In this document: positions 18,229 through 26,838 of the stretch, in pieces | How the letters are laid out: the number at the start of each line of letters is the position of its first letter | Numbering within the stretch: position 1 is the first letter of the stretch | Assembly: GCF_021083645.1 (NCBI RefSeq) | Contig: NZ_JAJNRQ010000006.1 | Coordinates: 19,243-83,242 of the forward strand | Reading direction: 5' to 3' | DNA: 64,000 bases | Origin: Schaalia sp. lx-260 | GTDB taxonomy: Bacteria > Actinomycetota > Actinomycetes > Actinomycetales > Actinomycetaceae | The notes under the pieces: generated by a model | Told to the model about the DNA's origin: nothing | Database searches by the model: none | The model's input: only the letters and a program-made list of their open reading frames with translations | Translations under genes and position numbers: made by a program

Positions 18229-19509
18229 ATGTCATCTGATTTACAAGGCTCTGCTCACACACCGCCGGCGGCCAAAGCTGCCGATACTACACGTGATAAT
18301 CCATGGCCTTTACGTCGACTGACAGAGAATATCAAAATCTACGTTGATCGAATGTCGACTCTTTGGGTTGAAGGCCAGGTCGTAGAGTACAAACCGCGGC
18401 CGGGTACACGTATGGCTTTTTTTGTTCTGCGTGACATTGACACTGACACGTCAATGACGGTGAGCGCCTTCCCTGGAATCCTTGACCAAGCCGGCGCAGG
18501 CTTTGAGGAAGGTGCTCGCATTGTCACCCGTGTTAAGCCCGTTTTCTGGGAGCGCCGCGGCACATTGAATTTACGTGCCGAGGAAGTACACCTGCAAGGT
18601 ATCGGTGATTTACTTGCACATATTGAACAACTGCGTCGACGTTTGAGCGCCGAAGGGCTTTTTGCATCTGAACGTAAGAAACCTTTGCCTTTCCTTCCTC
18701 GCACTGTCGGTTTGATATGTGGGCGCAATGCGAAAGCGAAAGATGATGTTATTGTCAATGCGAGTTCACGCTGGCCTGGTATTTCTTTTGAAATCCGTGA
18801 AGTTGCTGTCCAAGGTGACAATTGCGTGCGTGAAGTCACCGCTGCGCTCATGGAATTAGATGGGCTTGCTCATGTGGATGTGATTGTTGTTGCCCGAGGT
18901 GGGGGTTCTGTTGAGGATCTTCTTCCGTTTTCTGATGAGGTGTTAGTTCGCGCCGCCGCCGCTGTGGGCACACCTTTAGTTTCAGCGATTGGTCATGAGG
19001 GGGATGCGCCCCTCTTAGATCTTGTTGCTGACTATCGCGCGTCAACTCCAACAGATGCTGCCCGCCGTATTGTTCCTGATCTTGCGCAGGAATTGGATGG
19101 CTTACAGCGCAGCGTGGAGGCTATGCGAGTCGGTATGCATACGCGGCTTGTACGGGAGGCTCACGCTTTAGATTTATTGGTGAAGCGACCTGTACTTCAG
19201 CAGCCTTCAGCGGTTCTTGACGGACATACGCATGCTTTAGATACGCATACCACAGCTCTGAGACATGCAATAGAACGTGTCCTTGAACGCGAAGTGACAG
19301 CTTTAACGCAGGCACGTGCTACTCTCACAGCTTTGTCTCCTCAAGCCACATTGGAACGCGGCTATTCTCTGTTGCGTTCTCCTTCAGGAAAGATTATGCG
19401 TAGTGCAGCAGATGTTAAAAAGGGTGATTTGCTTGAAGGTATTCTCGCTGAGGGCCGTTTAGTCACTCAGGTTGTCGGTTCCACACGTGCGACATTACCG
19501 CCCGCATAA
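18229..19509 (+). CDS. xseA: Exodeoxyribonuclease VII large subunit
   Basis: Catalytic subunit of ExoVII, which degrades single-stranded DNA in both directions during repair. An N-terminal OB-fold (about 25-125, LWVEGQVVEYK) binds ssDNA; the central nuclease domain contains the conserved ARGGGSVEDLLPF and GHEGDAP segments, then a long coiled-coil region and a C-terminal segment with LERGYSLL. 426 aa is typical. An in-frame stop lies just before the ATG (18223-18225) and AAGGA directly abuts the ATG, leaving almost no spacer. The small subunit gene follows 77 bases later. Divergent from ispH. Confidence 0.95.
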   Translation: MSSDLQGSAHTPPAAKAADTTRDNPWPLRRLTENIKIYVDRMSTLWVEGQVVEYKPRPGTRMAFFVLRDIDTDTSMTVSAFPGILDQAGAGFEEGARIVTRVKPVFWERRGTLNLRAEEVHLQGIGDLLAHIEQLRRRLSAEGLFASERKKPLPFLPRTVGLICGRNAKAKDDVIVNASSRWPGISFEIREVAVQGDNCVREVTAALMELDGLAHVDVIVVARGGGSVEDLLPFSDEVLVRAAAAVGTPLVSAIGHEGDAPLLDLVADYRASTPTDAARRIVPDLAQELDGLQRSVEAMRVGMHTRLVREAHALDLLVKRPVLQQPSAVLDGHTHALDTHTTALRHAIERVLEREVTALTQARATLTALSPQATLERGYSLLRSPSGKIMRSAADVKKGDLLEGILAEGRLVTQVVGSTRATLPPA

Positions 19510-19586
19510 TCTCAGCAAGACTACTTGGTGCCCGTAGTCACCCGTATTTTCCTGTTAAACATACGCTAACGAAAGGAATAGATCCA

Positions 19587-19814
19587 ATGATCCCCGAACA
19601 GCAGAACGAGAGCGTAGCTCTGACATATGAAGAAGCCCGTGACGAACTCATTGGTATTGTGCGCCAATTGGAAAATGGTCAGGCGCCGCTTGAGGACACG
19701 TTGAAGCTATGGGAACGTGGCGAAGCCTTGGCTACACATTGTCGTTCCATACTTGATACTGCGCGTGCTCGTTTAGAAAATACGCATGCGGGAAGTCCTA
19801 CCACTGAAAACTGA
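19587..19814 (+). CDS. xseB: Exodeoxyribonuclease VII small subunit
   Basis: 75-aa helical partner that binds the coiled coil of XseA. It shows the family core LTYEEARDELIGIVRQLENGQAPLE in outline (about 12-36) and LKLWERGEAL. A GAAAGGAA ribosome site precedes ATG 19587. The position directly after xseA confirms the assignment. Confidence 0.93.
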   Translation: MIPEQQNESVALTYEEARDELIGIVRQLENGQAPLEDTLKLWERGEALATHCRSILDTARARLENTHAGSPTTEN

Positions 19815-19932
19815 TTCACACTAAACTAGTGTCAGTTGTGCACTCATTCTCATGCTTTTCGTCGCGTTTTGCTGATGTCATGAGGACACGGTGTGACACT
19901 GAAGTTATTCCCGTGCGCAAGGAGCGATCTGG

Positions 19933-20868
19933 ATGGACCTGACTGTTAGCCCTCATGTCCTCGCCATCGGTGAAACACTGATGGACTGTGTTCAGCCTTT
20001 CGGAGCAAGCGAACCTACTAATGAGTATCCTGGTGGCTCTCCGGCCAATGTTGCGATGACTCTTGGTCGTTTAGGTCGGCCTGTGGCCCTCCATACGTGG
20101 ATTGGTCAAGATCTGCGGGGTGAGCGTATTGTTGAGCATTTTTCTGCCTCACACGTGTCTATCACACCGGATTCTTTTGGAGCGGACCACACAAGCACAG
20201 CTCTTGCTACTTTAGATGAAAGTGGAGCTGCCACCTATACTTTTGATTTCGATTGGAACTTGACTGCGCCTTTGCCTTTAACGGGAATGGAACGCATTGT
20301 CCACGCAGGTTCGATTTCGTCGACAACTGAACCTGGAGCGACGGCTGTTTTAGATGCTCTGATTCGTGCTCGTCGTCATGCGATTATCACCTACGATCCA
20401 AATGCACGTCCGACTCTTATGGGTCAGCCGCATATGGCTTTGGCACAGGTGTGCCGTTTCCTTGCTGTTGCCGATGTTGTGAAGGTATCCGATGAGGATA
20501 TTGCATGGTTGACTGGCAATCATGATCTTGAGGATGTGGTCCGCGAGTGGCTAGCCTTAGGCCCGCAAATGATTATTGTGACTCGCGGGAAGCAAGGTGC
20601 GCTGGCTTTTACTGCTTCAGGTGTTCGTTGTTCCTCCGTCCCTGGCAAAGTGAAAGTGGCGGATACCGTTGGGGCTGGCGACTCTTTTATGGGTGGCATT
20701 ATTGATGCCATGTGGTCGTTAGGGCTTGTTGGCGTGATGTCGCGTCCTGTTTTGCGTGATGTGGATAGCACGAAAGTGGATACGATTTTGGCTCGCGCGA
20801 GCGCTATTTCTGATATCACGGTGTCACGTTCAGGGGCGAATCCTCCGTGGCTGTCTGAACTTGCGTGA
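19933..20868 (+). CDS. PfkB-family sugar kinase (fructokinase-like)
   Basis: 311-aa ribokinase/PfkB carbohydrate kinase. N-terminal GETLMD and PGGSPANVA motifs bind the sugar; the C-terminal PfkB signature DTVGAGDSFMGG contains the catalytic aspartate and anion hole. Overall it most resembles bacterial fructokinases (ATP + fructose to fructose 6-phosphate), but substrate cannot be fixed because no sugar transporter or hydrolase is adjacent. GGAG lies 9 bases before ATG. It ends against the convergent cis-prenyltransferase gene with a shared terminator. Confidence 0.88.
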   Translation: MDLTVSPHVLAIGETLMDCVQPFGASEPTNEYPGGSPANVAMTLGRLGRPVALHTWIGQDLRGERIVEHFSASHVSITPDSFGADHTSTALATLDESGAATYTFDFDWNLTAPLPLTGMERIVHAGSISSTTEPGATAVLDALIRARRHAIITYDPNARPTLMGQPHMALAQVCRFLAVADVVKVSDEDIAWLTGNHDLEDVVREWLALGPQMIIVTRGKQGALAFTASGVRCSSVPGKVKVADTVGAGDSFMGGIIDAMWSLGLVGVMSRPVLRDVDSTKVDTILARASAISDITVSRSGANPPWLSELA

Positions 20869-20885
20869 GGCACGTGAATTTTACT

Positions 20886-20929
20886 TTCGCTTGCGCACAC
20901 CGCTGTTTTTCGCATGTGGGCAAGCGGAA
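20886..20929. terminator. Shared terminator between sugar kinase and cis-prenyltransferase
   Basis: Long inverted repeat: TTCGCTTGC (20886-20894) with GCAAGCGGA (20920-20928), and outer CACGTG copies near 20871 and 20931, followed on the plus strand by TTTTATTT. It sits between convergent genes and its T-run overlaps the stop codon of the minus-strand gene. Confidence 0.6.
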
Positions 20930-20938
20930 GCACGTGTT

Positions 20939-21700
20939 TTATTTACCTAATCGCCGTTCCCGTTGAGCATAGGAACGTAGTGCCCGTAAAAAGTCTACGC
21001 GCCGAAAATCTGGCCAGTAGGCTTCACAGAAATAGAATTCTGAGTGGACAGATTGCCAGAGCATGAAACCTGAAAGGCGTTGTTCACCTGATGTGCGGAT
21101 CACAAGGTCAGGGTCCGGTTGATCTTTCGTGTATAGGTGGGCGGCAATATCTGAATCTGTGAGGTGATCTGCGAGTTCGGTGAGTGACATGTCGTTGTGT
21201 GCAGCTTCACGAATCAAAGCGCGTACTGCCTCTGTTATTTCTCGACGCCCACCGTAGCCCACAGCGATGTTGACAATCATGCCTGTCGTATTGTGGGTTT
21301 TTTCCACAGAAATACGTAATTGTTGCGCGGCTTCAAGCGGCAAAAGCGACAAATCACCGACCAGGTGAAGGCACCATTTTTCAGATTGAGCAAGGGATTC
21401 AACTGCTGAACATATGATTTTCACGAGTTCGCTTAGTTCTTCGCTGTCACGCGATAAGTTATCTGTTGACAGCATCCATAGGGTAACGATTTCAACACCG
21501 ACTTCATCTGCCCATGTAAGAAAATCGGCGATGCGTCCTGCACCTGCTCGGTGACCGTGCGTAGGCGTGGTGCCCACAGATTTTGCCCATCTACGGTTGC
21601 CGTCGAGGATTACTCCCACGTGGCGTGGCAGGTCCTCAGTTGATAGTCCTGAGCGTAAACGGCGTTCGTAGAGGTCGTACAGTAAGTTCCACTGTGCCAT
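20939..21700 (-). CDS. cis-prenyltransferase (Z-FPP / undecaprenyl diphosphate synthase family)
   Basis: 253-aa UPP-synthase-family enzyme that condenses IPP onto allylic diphosphates with cis geometry. Catalytic motif DGNRRWAK is at 33-40 (D33), with HGHRAG, the central NIAVGYGGR and the C-terminal IRTSGEQRLSGF. The LYDLYERRL N-terminus and LLWQS-like segment resemble the short-chain Z-farnesyl synthase Rv1086 of M. tuberculosis more than the decaprenyl enzyme, and as in that genome a hemolysin-III gene is divergent next door. So a short-chain product is likely, but chain length needs an assay. Start has GAGGAG upstream. Confidence 0.88.
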   Translation of the reverse strand: MAQWNLLYDLYERRLRSGLSTEDLPRHVGVILDGNRRWAKSVGTTPTHGHRAGAGRIADFLTWADEVGVEIVTLWMLSTDNLSRDSEELSELVKIICSAVESLAQSEKWCLHLVGDLSLLPLEAAQQLRISVEKTHNTTGMIVNIAVGYGGRREITEAVRALIREAAHNDMSLTELADHLTDSDIAAHLYTKDQPDPDLVIRTSGEQRLSGFMLWQSVHSEFYFCEAYWPDFRRVDFLRALRSYAQRERRLGK

Positions 21701-22077
21701 GATGTGTCATCTCCTCTTTATTGGCCTGCCTATGCCACGCTGATTGTTGTTGAGGCTAATACTAGTCGCCCGGAAGGGTACATACTGAGGTGTTGCTGTC
21801 CCTTTGTTTTATTCAGGTGATAAACATTGGTGTGTCTGTTTCCTATTAAAACAAAGAAAATACTATTCACATTTGCACTTGAGGTAGGCGTGCTACGTGT
21901 TATTTCCTGTATAAAAGTCTATTCAGTATCGGTATATCTCCTCATACACTTTCAGATTCTCTTATAAGGACAAGGACGCTTCCCGCGTCTACGAATAGTT
22001 GCCTTTTGAATGCATTGTGAAGTTTTCGCAGGACATAGGTAAACCACAGTGATAACCTACGGAAGCGTAAGTTATGT
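21701..22077. other. Divergent intergenic region without a visible gene
   Basis: About 420 bases up to the hlyIII start separate the divergent cis-prenyltransferase and hlyIII genes. I see no coding sequence or RNA gene; it is A/T-richer than the flanks and should hold both promoters. Its right end carries a tandem 16-bp duplication listed separately. Confidence 0.5.
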
Positions 22078-22109
22078 TTTATTTTTACGGAAATTTATTT
22101 TTACGGAAA
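22078..22109 (+). repeat. Tandem 16-bp duplication before hlyIII
   Basis: The 16-mer TTTATTTTTACGGAAA occurs twice in direct head-to-tail copies (22078-22093 and 22094-22109). The second copy ends inside the AAAGGAG ribosome site of hlyIII (ATG 22120). Confidence 0.8.
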
Positions 22110-22119
22110 GGAGATCACC

Positions 22120-22803
22120 ATGCGGATCGCATCATTGAAACCTACTCAATGGTTCCCTCAGCAGGTTGTTGCGATTAAACCTCATCTACGAGGATGGATA
22201 CATTTAACTTCTGCTCCCCTTTCCCTCGCTGCTTCTATTGTCCTGCTATGCCTGGCCCCTACACCTGCAACCAAATGGGCCAGCGCGGTTTACCTCACAG
22301 CTTCCCTCGTGCTTTTCGGCGTATCAGCTACATATCACAGAATTTACTGGGCGCCCCGATGGGAAAAATTCTGGCAACGTTTAGATCATTCAAATATTTT
22401 TTTACTCATTGCTGGCACATACACTCCGCTCTGCATAGCCCTACTCAATAGGCGCGATGCAACAACTATTCTCTTGATTGTCTGGATAGGCGCATTTATC
22501 GGTATTTTGTTGAATCTCCTATGGCCAACAGCCCCTCGATGGCTTATCACAGCTGTGTACGTTGTTTTGGGATGGGTGGCTATTGCTTACCTGCCCGCAC
22601 TATGGGTTGCGGGAGGCCCAGCTATCATCTGGCTTATTGCGTCTGGCGGCATCCTTTACACAATCGGCGCACTTATTTATGCCACTAAGCGCCCCAATCC
22701 TTCGCCACGGTGGTTCGGTTTTCATGAAATCTTTCATTTATGCACTGTATTCGCATGGGCATGTCAGTGTGTTGCTGTGTATCTCGCAGTCTTGAATTCA
22801 TAA
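22120..22803 (+). CDS. Hemolysin III / PAQR-family membrane protein
   Basis: 227-aa seven-helix membrane protein of the HlyIII (YqfA/TrhA) branch of the PAQR superfamily, probably acting in membrane-lipid homeostasis; the hemolysin name is historical. Conserved metal-binding pattern is visible: SATYHRIYW, RLDHSNIF, and C-terminal HEIFH (zinc Ser/His/Asp/His set). AAAGGAG lies 8 bases before the ATG. Adjacent to the Z-prenyl synthase and, 210 bases on, greA; the same three families lie near each other in mycobacteria as I recall. Confidence 0.9.
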   Translation: MRIASLKPTQWFPQQVVAIKPHLRGWIHLTSAPLSLAASIVLLCLAPTPATKWASAVYLTASLVLFGVSATYHRIYWAPRWEKFWQRLDHSNIFLLIAGTYTPLCIALLNRRDATTILLIVWIGAFIGILLNLLWPTAPRWLITAVYVVLGWVAIAYLPALWVAGGPAIIWLIASGGILYTIGALIYATKRPNPSPRWFGFHEIFHLCTVFAWACQCVAVYLAVLNS

Positions 22804-22980
22804 TCACTGACACCTCATATAATTCGTTACTCCATCGCATAACAATCAATCGCTTATCTTGTTAAAATTTCTTAAAGAATAGAGGGGGCAGGGAATACTC
22901 ACTTCATTCTTTGCGCACAGTACGCCTGTTTAATTTCCCTCATCGCAAGATCTTCCTGCTAGACTCGTGACCATTCACAG

Positions 22981-23002
22981 GCCGGCACCTGGCGGTGCCG
23001 GC
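22981..23002 (+). promoter_or_regulatory. greA 5' leader hairpin
   Basis: Perfect 8-bp stem GCCGGCAC/GTGCCGGC with loop CTGGCG, 23 bases before the greA start and just downstream of a -10-like TAGACT (22960-22965). No T-run follows, so it is not a standard terminator; it would be near the 5' end of the greA mRNA. Confidence 0.55.
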
Positions 23003-23025
23003 TCACGCTTTCATTGGAGGTTTCT

Positions 23026-23505
23026 ATGGCTGATACACAGTGGCTGACACAAGCTCAATACGATACCCTGCAAGCTGAACTTACCGAACGCACAGAAGTG
23101 CGTCGCCCCCACATTACGAAACTGATTGACGCTGCTCGTCAAGAAGGCGACTTGCGCGAAAATGGCGGATACCATGCGGCACGTAACGAGCAATCACTGA
23201 ACGAAACACGCATTAAAGCTCTGCAAGCCATGTTGGAACATGCGGAGGTAGGCGAAACCCCTGCTGATGACGGCATTGTAGAACCTGGGATGATTGTTGT
23301 GGCACGGGTTGCCGGACGCGAAGTGGAATTCCTCTTAGGTTCACGTGATGCTGGTGGCGACCTCGGTATTCAAGTATTTTCCACCCAAGCACCACTGGGA
23401 GCTGCTGTTATGGGAGCGCACGCAGGCGACACTGTAAGTTATGAGGCGCCCAACGGTAAGACCATCGATGTGGAAATTATTTCCACACGCCCATTCGGCA
23501 TGTAA
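23026..23505 (+). CDS. greA: Transcription elongation factor GreA
   Basis: 159-aa factor that enters the RNA polymerase secondary channel and stimulates cleavage of backtracked transcripts. N-terminal coiled coil (about 5-78) carries the tip motif DLRENGGYHAARNEQ with the catalytic acidic residues, followed by an FKBP-like C-terminal domain. Start 23026 is fixed by GGAGG at 23016-23020; a TTG in frame at 23014 would place the ribosome site inside the gene. Preceded by a strong leader hairpin and followed by a long terminator. Confidence 0.95.
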   Translation: MADTQWLTQAQYDTLQAELTERTEVRRPHITKLIDAARQEGDLRENGGYHAARNEQSLNETRIKALQAMLEHAEVGETPADDGIVEPGMIVVARVAGREVEFLLGSRDAGGDLGIQVFSTQAPLGAAVMGAHAGDTVSYEAPNGKTIDVEIISTRPFGM

Positions 23506-23544
23506 ATTCGGTGCGTGAATAACAGATACGCGCAGCAACATCAA

Positions 23545-23582
23545 AAGCGGCGGACACTTCAGTTGTGAAGCGCCCGCCGCTT
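23545..23582. terminator. Bidirectional terminator between greA and the AI-2E-family gene
   Basis: AAGCGGCGG (23545-23553) pairs with CCGCCGCTT (23574-23582), with an inner CTTCA/TGAAG pair. On the minus strand the stem is followed by TTTG; genes on both sides converge here. Confidence 0.65.
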
Positions 23583-23658
23583 ACGTATTACTCACCGTCT
23601 CTGCATCTTGCCCCTCGCTTCAGGCAAACAGGTCTGCGTGGGCAAGGAACAGGGTTAC

Positions 23659-25125
23659 TCAGGAACTCCTCATATGTGTTCCGCCAAAATCTTGCGCAGA
23701 TTCATTGAGCGAAGTCACTGACCGAGCGACTGCCTCTTTTGGAACAGAATCACCATCAGATGCCCCCATTAAAGTAGCATCCTTATGCGCTGCTGTTTTC
23801 TCATCCTCAGCCTTATGAACTACTCCTGCACTTGCTTCTTTACTATAAGAAGCAACAATCATGTCATGTAACATTCCCGGAGGACCGCCTGGCCGGTCAG
23901 GATCTGTGGCAAGAGCTGGAATCGGATCATACCCATGTAAGTACAAGAATGTTGCGTTAATGAAAGCCGCTACCGGCACACCAAAGATCGCGCCAGGAAT
24001 CCCCGCAACCGTTCCGCACCCTGCCACAACAAGTAAAACAGCCACCGGATGTAAAGACACAGCATTGGACATAATCAGAGGTTGCAGAAGGTTTCCTTCA
24101 ATTTGCTGAACAGCCAAAATAATGATGAGCATAATCAAGCCAGCCATAGGGCCTTGATCTACTAAAGCCACAAGAACAGCAATTGAACCAGAAATTAAAG
24201 CACCGAGAATTGGAACAAAACTACCGAAAAATACGACGACCACAATCGGAATCGCCATCGGAACCCCAAGGAAGTACGCGCCCAAACCAATACCGATTGC
24301 ATCAATGGCTGCCACTTGAATTTGTGAACGCACATAACCGCCCAAAGTAACCCAGCCTCGAATCGCAGATTCATGAATCGGTACTCGCGCAGGTTCTGGG
24401 AAAAGACGCACCACCCAAATCCAGATCTTTCGACCGTCTTTAAGGAAAAAGAACAAGCAGAATAAGACCAGAAGCATACTCGACAAACCGCTAAGCACTG
24501 AACTTGTCACTGATAAAGCACTGGAAGCCACTAATTCCGTATGTTGCTTTAGCCAGGAACCGATTTCATTTTGCAAGGTTTGTTGCGTTTCAGTCAGAAG
24601 CTTCGTATCAATTTTGAAGGGAAGTTTTTCAATCCATATGGCAGCGGCATCAAAGCCTTCCATAGCTTTTCTGAATAACCGAGGTAACTGGCTAATAATT
24701 TGCGTACCCGCACCCGACAAGGTCACAAGCACCACACTAAGCGTAACTACAAGTCCCACAGCAGCAGCTAACGCCTTAGGAAAATGCAGTTTTTTGTGGA
24801 ACCACCCCACAAGTGGCGAAATCAGCACTGCCAGCAGGAGCGCCACAGCTATAGGCAAAACAATGATATACACCTGTATCATCAGGTAACCAATGCCAAT
24901 AGCAGCCAGCGAAACAACCATCAGCCGCCACGATAAAGCTGCACTGACACGTAAAGTCCACGGAACAGCTTTCTCAGCAGAATCATCACGCAATGACTCT
25001 GTTTTCGGTAGTTCTGTGAGGAGCGGCATCTGTTGTACCTGACTTTGGCGTGCAGATGCTGCTGCAGTAGCGATACGTTTCATGGCATGAGCTATGCCGG
25101 AGGTCAATTGCGAACGACGAACCAT
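23659..25125 (-). CDS. AI-2E/PerM-family membrane transporter
   Basis: 488-aa protein of the AI-2E (TqsA/PerM/YdiK) family, eight predicted membrane segments from about residue 65 to 390. Functions in the family vary (autoinducer-2 export, sodium/proton exchange), so none is assigned. The N-terminal 60 residues and the C-terminal about 100 residues are hydrophilic and charged, longer than in short family members. ATG follows GAAGGGAAG. It ends at the terminator shared with greA. Confidence 0.85.
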   Translation of the reverse strand: MVRRSQLTSGIAHAMKRIATAAASARQSQVQQMPLLTELPKTESLRDDSAEKAVPWTLRVSAALSWRLMVVSLAAIGIGYLMIQVYIIVLPIAVALLLAVLISPLVGWFHKKLHFPKALAAAVGLVVTLSVVLVTLSGAGTQIISQLPRLFRKAMEGFDAAAIWIEKLPFKIDTKLLTETQQTLQNEIGSWLKQHTELVASSALSVTSSVLSGLSSMLLVLFCLFFFLKDGRKIWIWVVRLFPEPARVPIHESAIRGWVTLGGYVRSQIQVAAIDAIGIGLGAYFLGVPMAIPIVVVVFFGSFVPILGALISGSIAVLVALVDQGPMAGLIMLIIILAVQQIEGNLLQPLIMSNAVSLHPVAVLLVVAGCGTVAGIPGAIFGVPVAAFINATFLYLHGYDPIPALATDPDRPGGPPGMLHDMIVASYSKEASAGVVHKAEDEKTAAHKDATLMGASDGDSVPKEAVARSVTSLNESAQDFGGTHMRSS

Positions 25126-25302
25126 CGTACTTCCCTTCTGTGGCCTCGTTTCATCAGTATATACCGCGTTCTTCTCCCTGTTTCAGATCGCCTTGCACCC
25201 TTTGAAGGATTCTTCAAAATTTTTGCTCAGAAATACAAATGAAGCGCAAAGCGCATACATCGCTGCACCTCACGCCTCATTCAGTAGTGAAGAAAAGAAG
25301 GC

Positions 25303-25701
25303 TTACGCTACACCGAGAATATCGGTGACGAAAACAAGGGTGTCACCACCTTTGATTCCAGCTTGTGGGACGCCTCGATCGCCATAACCATACTCTGACG
25401 GAATCGACAAAAGTACGCGGTCGCCTACTTTGCAACCAACCAGCCCTTCATCCCATCCACGAATAACCATCCCCACTCCGATTTGGAACGACAGTGCTTG
25501 ACCGCGATCATAGGAGTTATCAAAGACTTCACCATTCCATACCTGACCAAGGTAATGGCAGTGAATAGTGTCCCCTGCCTCAACGACTTGCCCATTTCCT
25601 TCAACAAGTTTTTCCACAAGGAGTTCAGGGGATGCTTCCTCTGAAGTAAATTCGAGCGCAGGCTTACGAGCAAATTCACCTGTCACTGTCAGATTTTCCA
25701 T
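25303..25701 (-). CDS. FKBP-type peptidyl-prolyl isomerase
   Basis: 132-aa cytosolic (no signal peptide) FKBP domain that accelerates proline isomerisation. The single domain spans about 30-131, with VFDNSYDRG, VIRGWDEGL and the tyrosine-containing SEYGYGDRG flap that forms the active pocket. AAGGAAAATC precedes the ATG. It is 47 bases upstream of nothing else on this strand except the BI-1-like gene, which ends 48 bases before this start and may be co-transcribed with it. Confidence 0.93.
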   Translation of the reverse strand: MENLTVTGEFARKPALEFTSEEASPELLVEKLVEGNGQVVEAGDTIHCHYLGQVWNGEVFDNSYDRGQALSFQIGVGMVIRGWDEGLVGCKVGDRVLLSIPSEYGYGDRGVPQAGIKGGDTLVFVTDILGVA

Positions 25702-25748
25702 GATTTTCCTTTTCTTTTCGTTGTGTATTGACGTGTATTCGCAGGCAA

Positions 25749-26702
25749 CTAATCACGTAAACGCGCCAGAAGCTGCAAAATCTCAAGGTACATCCACACG
25801 ATTGTCACCATAAAGCCGAAAGCACAGATCCACGCGAAATTCGCGGGAGCACCACGTTCAACCCCAACCTTTGCTTGGTCAAAGTCTTGTATCAGGCATG
25901 CAGCGCCAATAAGAACCGCAAGGACACCTACGATAGCGCTCACAGGGAAACCGTAAACAGTGGCATTAACCATTGATGAGGAAACCCAGCCGAAGGCCGA
26001 TAATAATGCGTAAAGCAGACGGAATACGAGCAGACTTACCAATGCAATCAAAGTAAAACGCGCAAATCTCGGTGAATTACGGACTTTCCCTGAAGCAAAT
26101 AAAGCCAAGGTCACGCCAACAACCGTAAGAGTCGCAACGAAAGCCTGAGCAACAATACCCGGGTAGGTCATTTCCATTACGCAAGAAAGAGCACCGAGAG
26201 CCGCACCTTCACAGACCGCATACGCAAGAATGAAAGCTGGGCGGATTTTCCGTGAAAAAATATTCACCATCGACAGAATTAAACCGCCAAGGAAACCTAC
26301 CATCATGAGGCCAAGTCCCATTGTTGGCGTGGTCAAAGTTGCCCACCATGCGACAACGGCAGCAGCAAGCAGGACACCGAAAGAGATTCCTGTACGCACA
26401 AGAACGTCATCCCAGGTCATAATTCCACGATCAACTGCGTCAGCACTAGGCGCAGCGAAAGCGGATTCCATGGCGTCTTGATCCCATTGACTAGTGGTTG
26501 TGTAACCAACAGAGGTGTCATAGTGCTCATAGGGATTACGCGCATATGTGCCACGTTCTGCCGAGGTCTGGCTTGACTGATTGTGCAGTGTTTCCTTTGT
26601 GCCTACCGTGTAACCAGGCATTGTAGGGTATCCCGCTGGGGTGGTTTCCACCTGGCCGACCGACCAGCCTTTGTTCATTCTGTCAAAAACAGGATTCGTC
26701 AT
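25749..26702 (-). CDS. Bax inhibitor-1/YccA-family membrane protein
   Basis: 317-aa protein: a hydrophilic N-terminus of about 90 residues rich in Tyr, Thr and Gly, then seven membrane helices of the BI-1/YccA (YetJ-like) family, which in bacteria includes pH-gated calcium channels. ATG 26702 is chosen because AAGGAGA lies 6 bases upstream; a GTG further out would add ten residues without support. It precedes the FKBP gene on the same strand. The long polar N-terminus is common in actinobacterial members of this family. Confidence 0.87.
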   Translation of the reverse strand: MTNPVFDRMNKGWSVGQVETTPAGYPTMPGYTVGTKETLHNQSSQTSAERGTYARNPYEHYDTSVGYTTTSQWDQDAMESAFAAPSADAVDRGIMTWDDVLVRTGISFGVLLAAAVVAWWATLTTPTMGLGLMMVGFLGGLILSMVNIFSRKIRPAFILAYAVCEGAALGALSCVMEMTYPGIVAQAFVATLTVVGVTLALFASGKVRNSPRFARFTLIALVSLLVFRLLYALLSAFGWVSSSMVNATVYGFPVSAIVGVLAVLIGAACLIQDFDQAKVGVERGAPANFAWICAFGFMVTIVWMYLEILQLLARLRD

Positions 26703-26838
26703 TCTGTCTCCTTGATTTTCTTTAGAAACCACTGAACCATGCTTACCGCTTTTTCGCCACCTGTAGCTTTGCTATGGAGCATTTTTCACTCAGAACCACT
26801 CAACGCGCACGCAGCAGTTATATGAGGTTTTACAGGAT

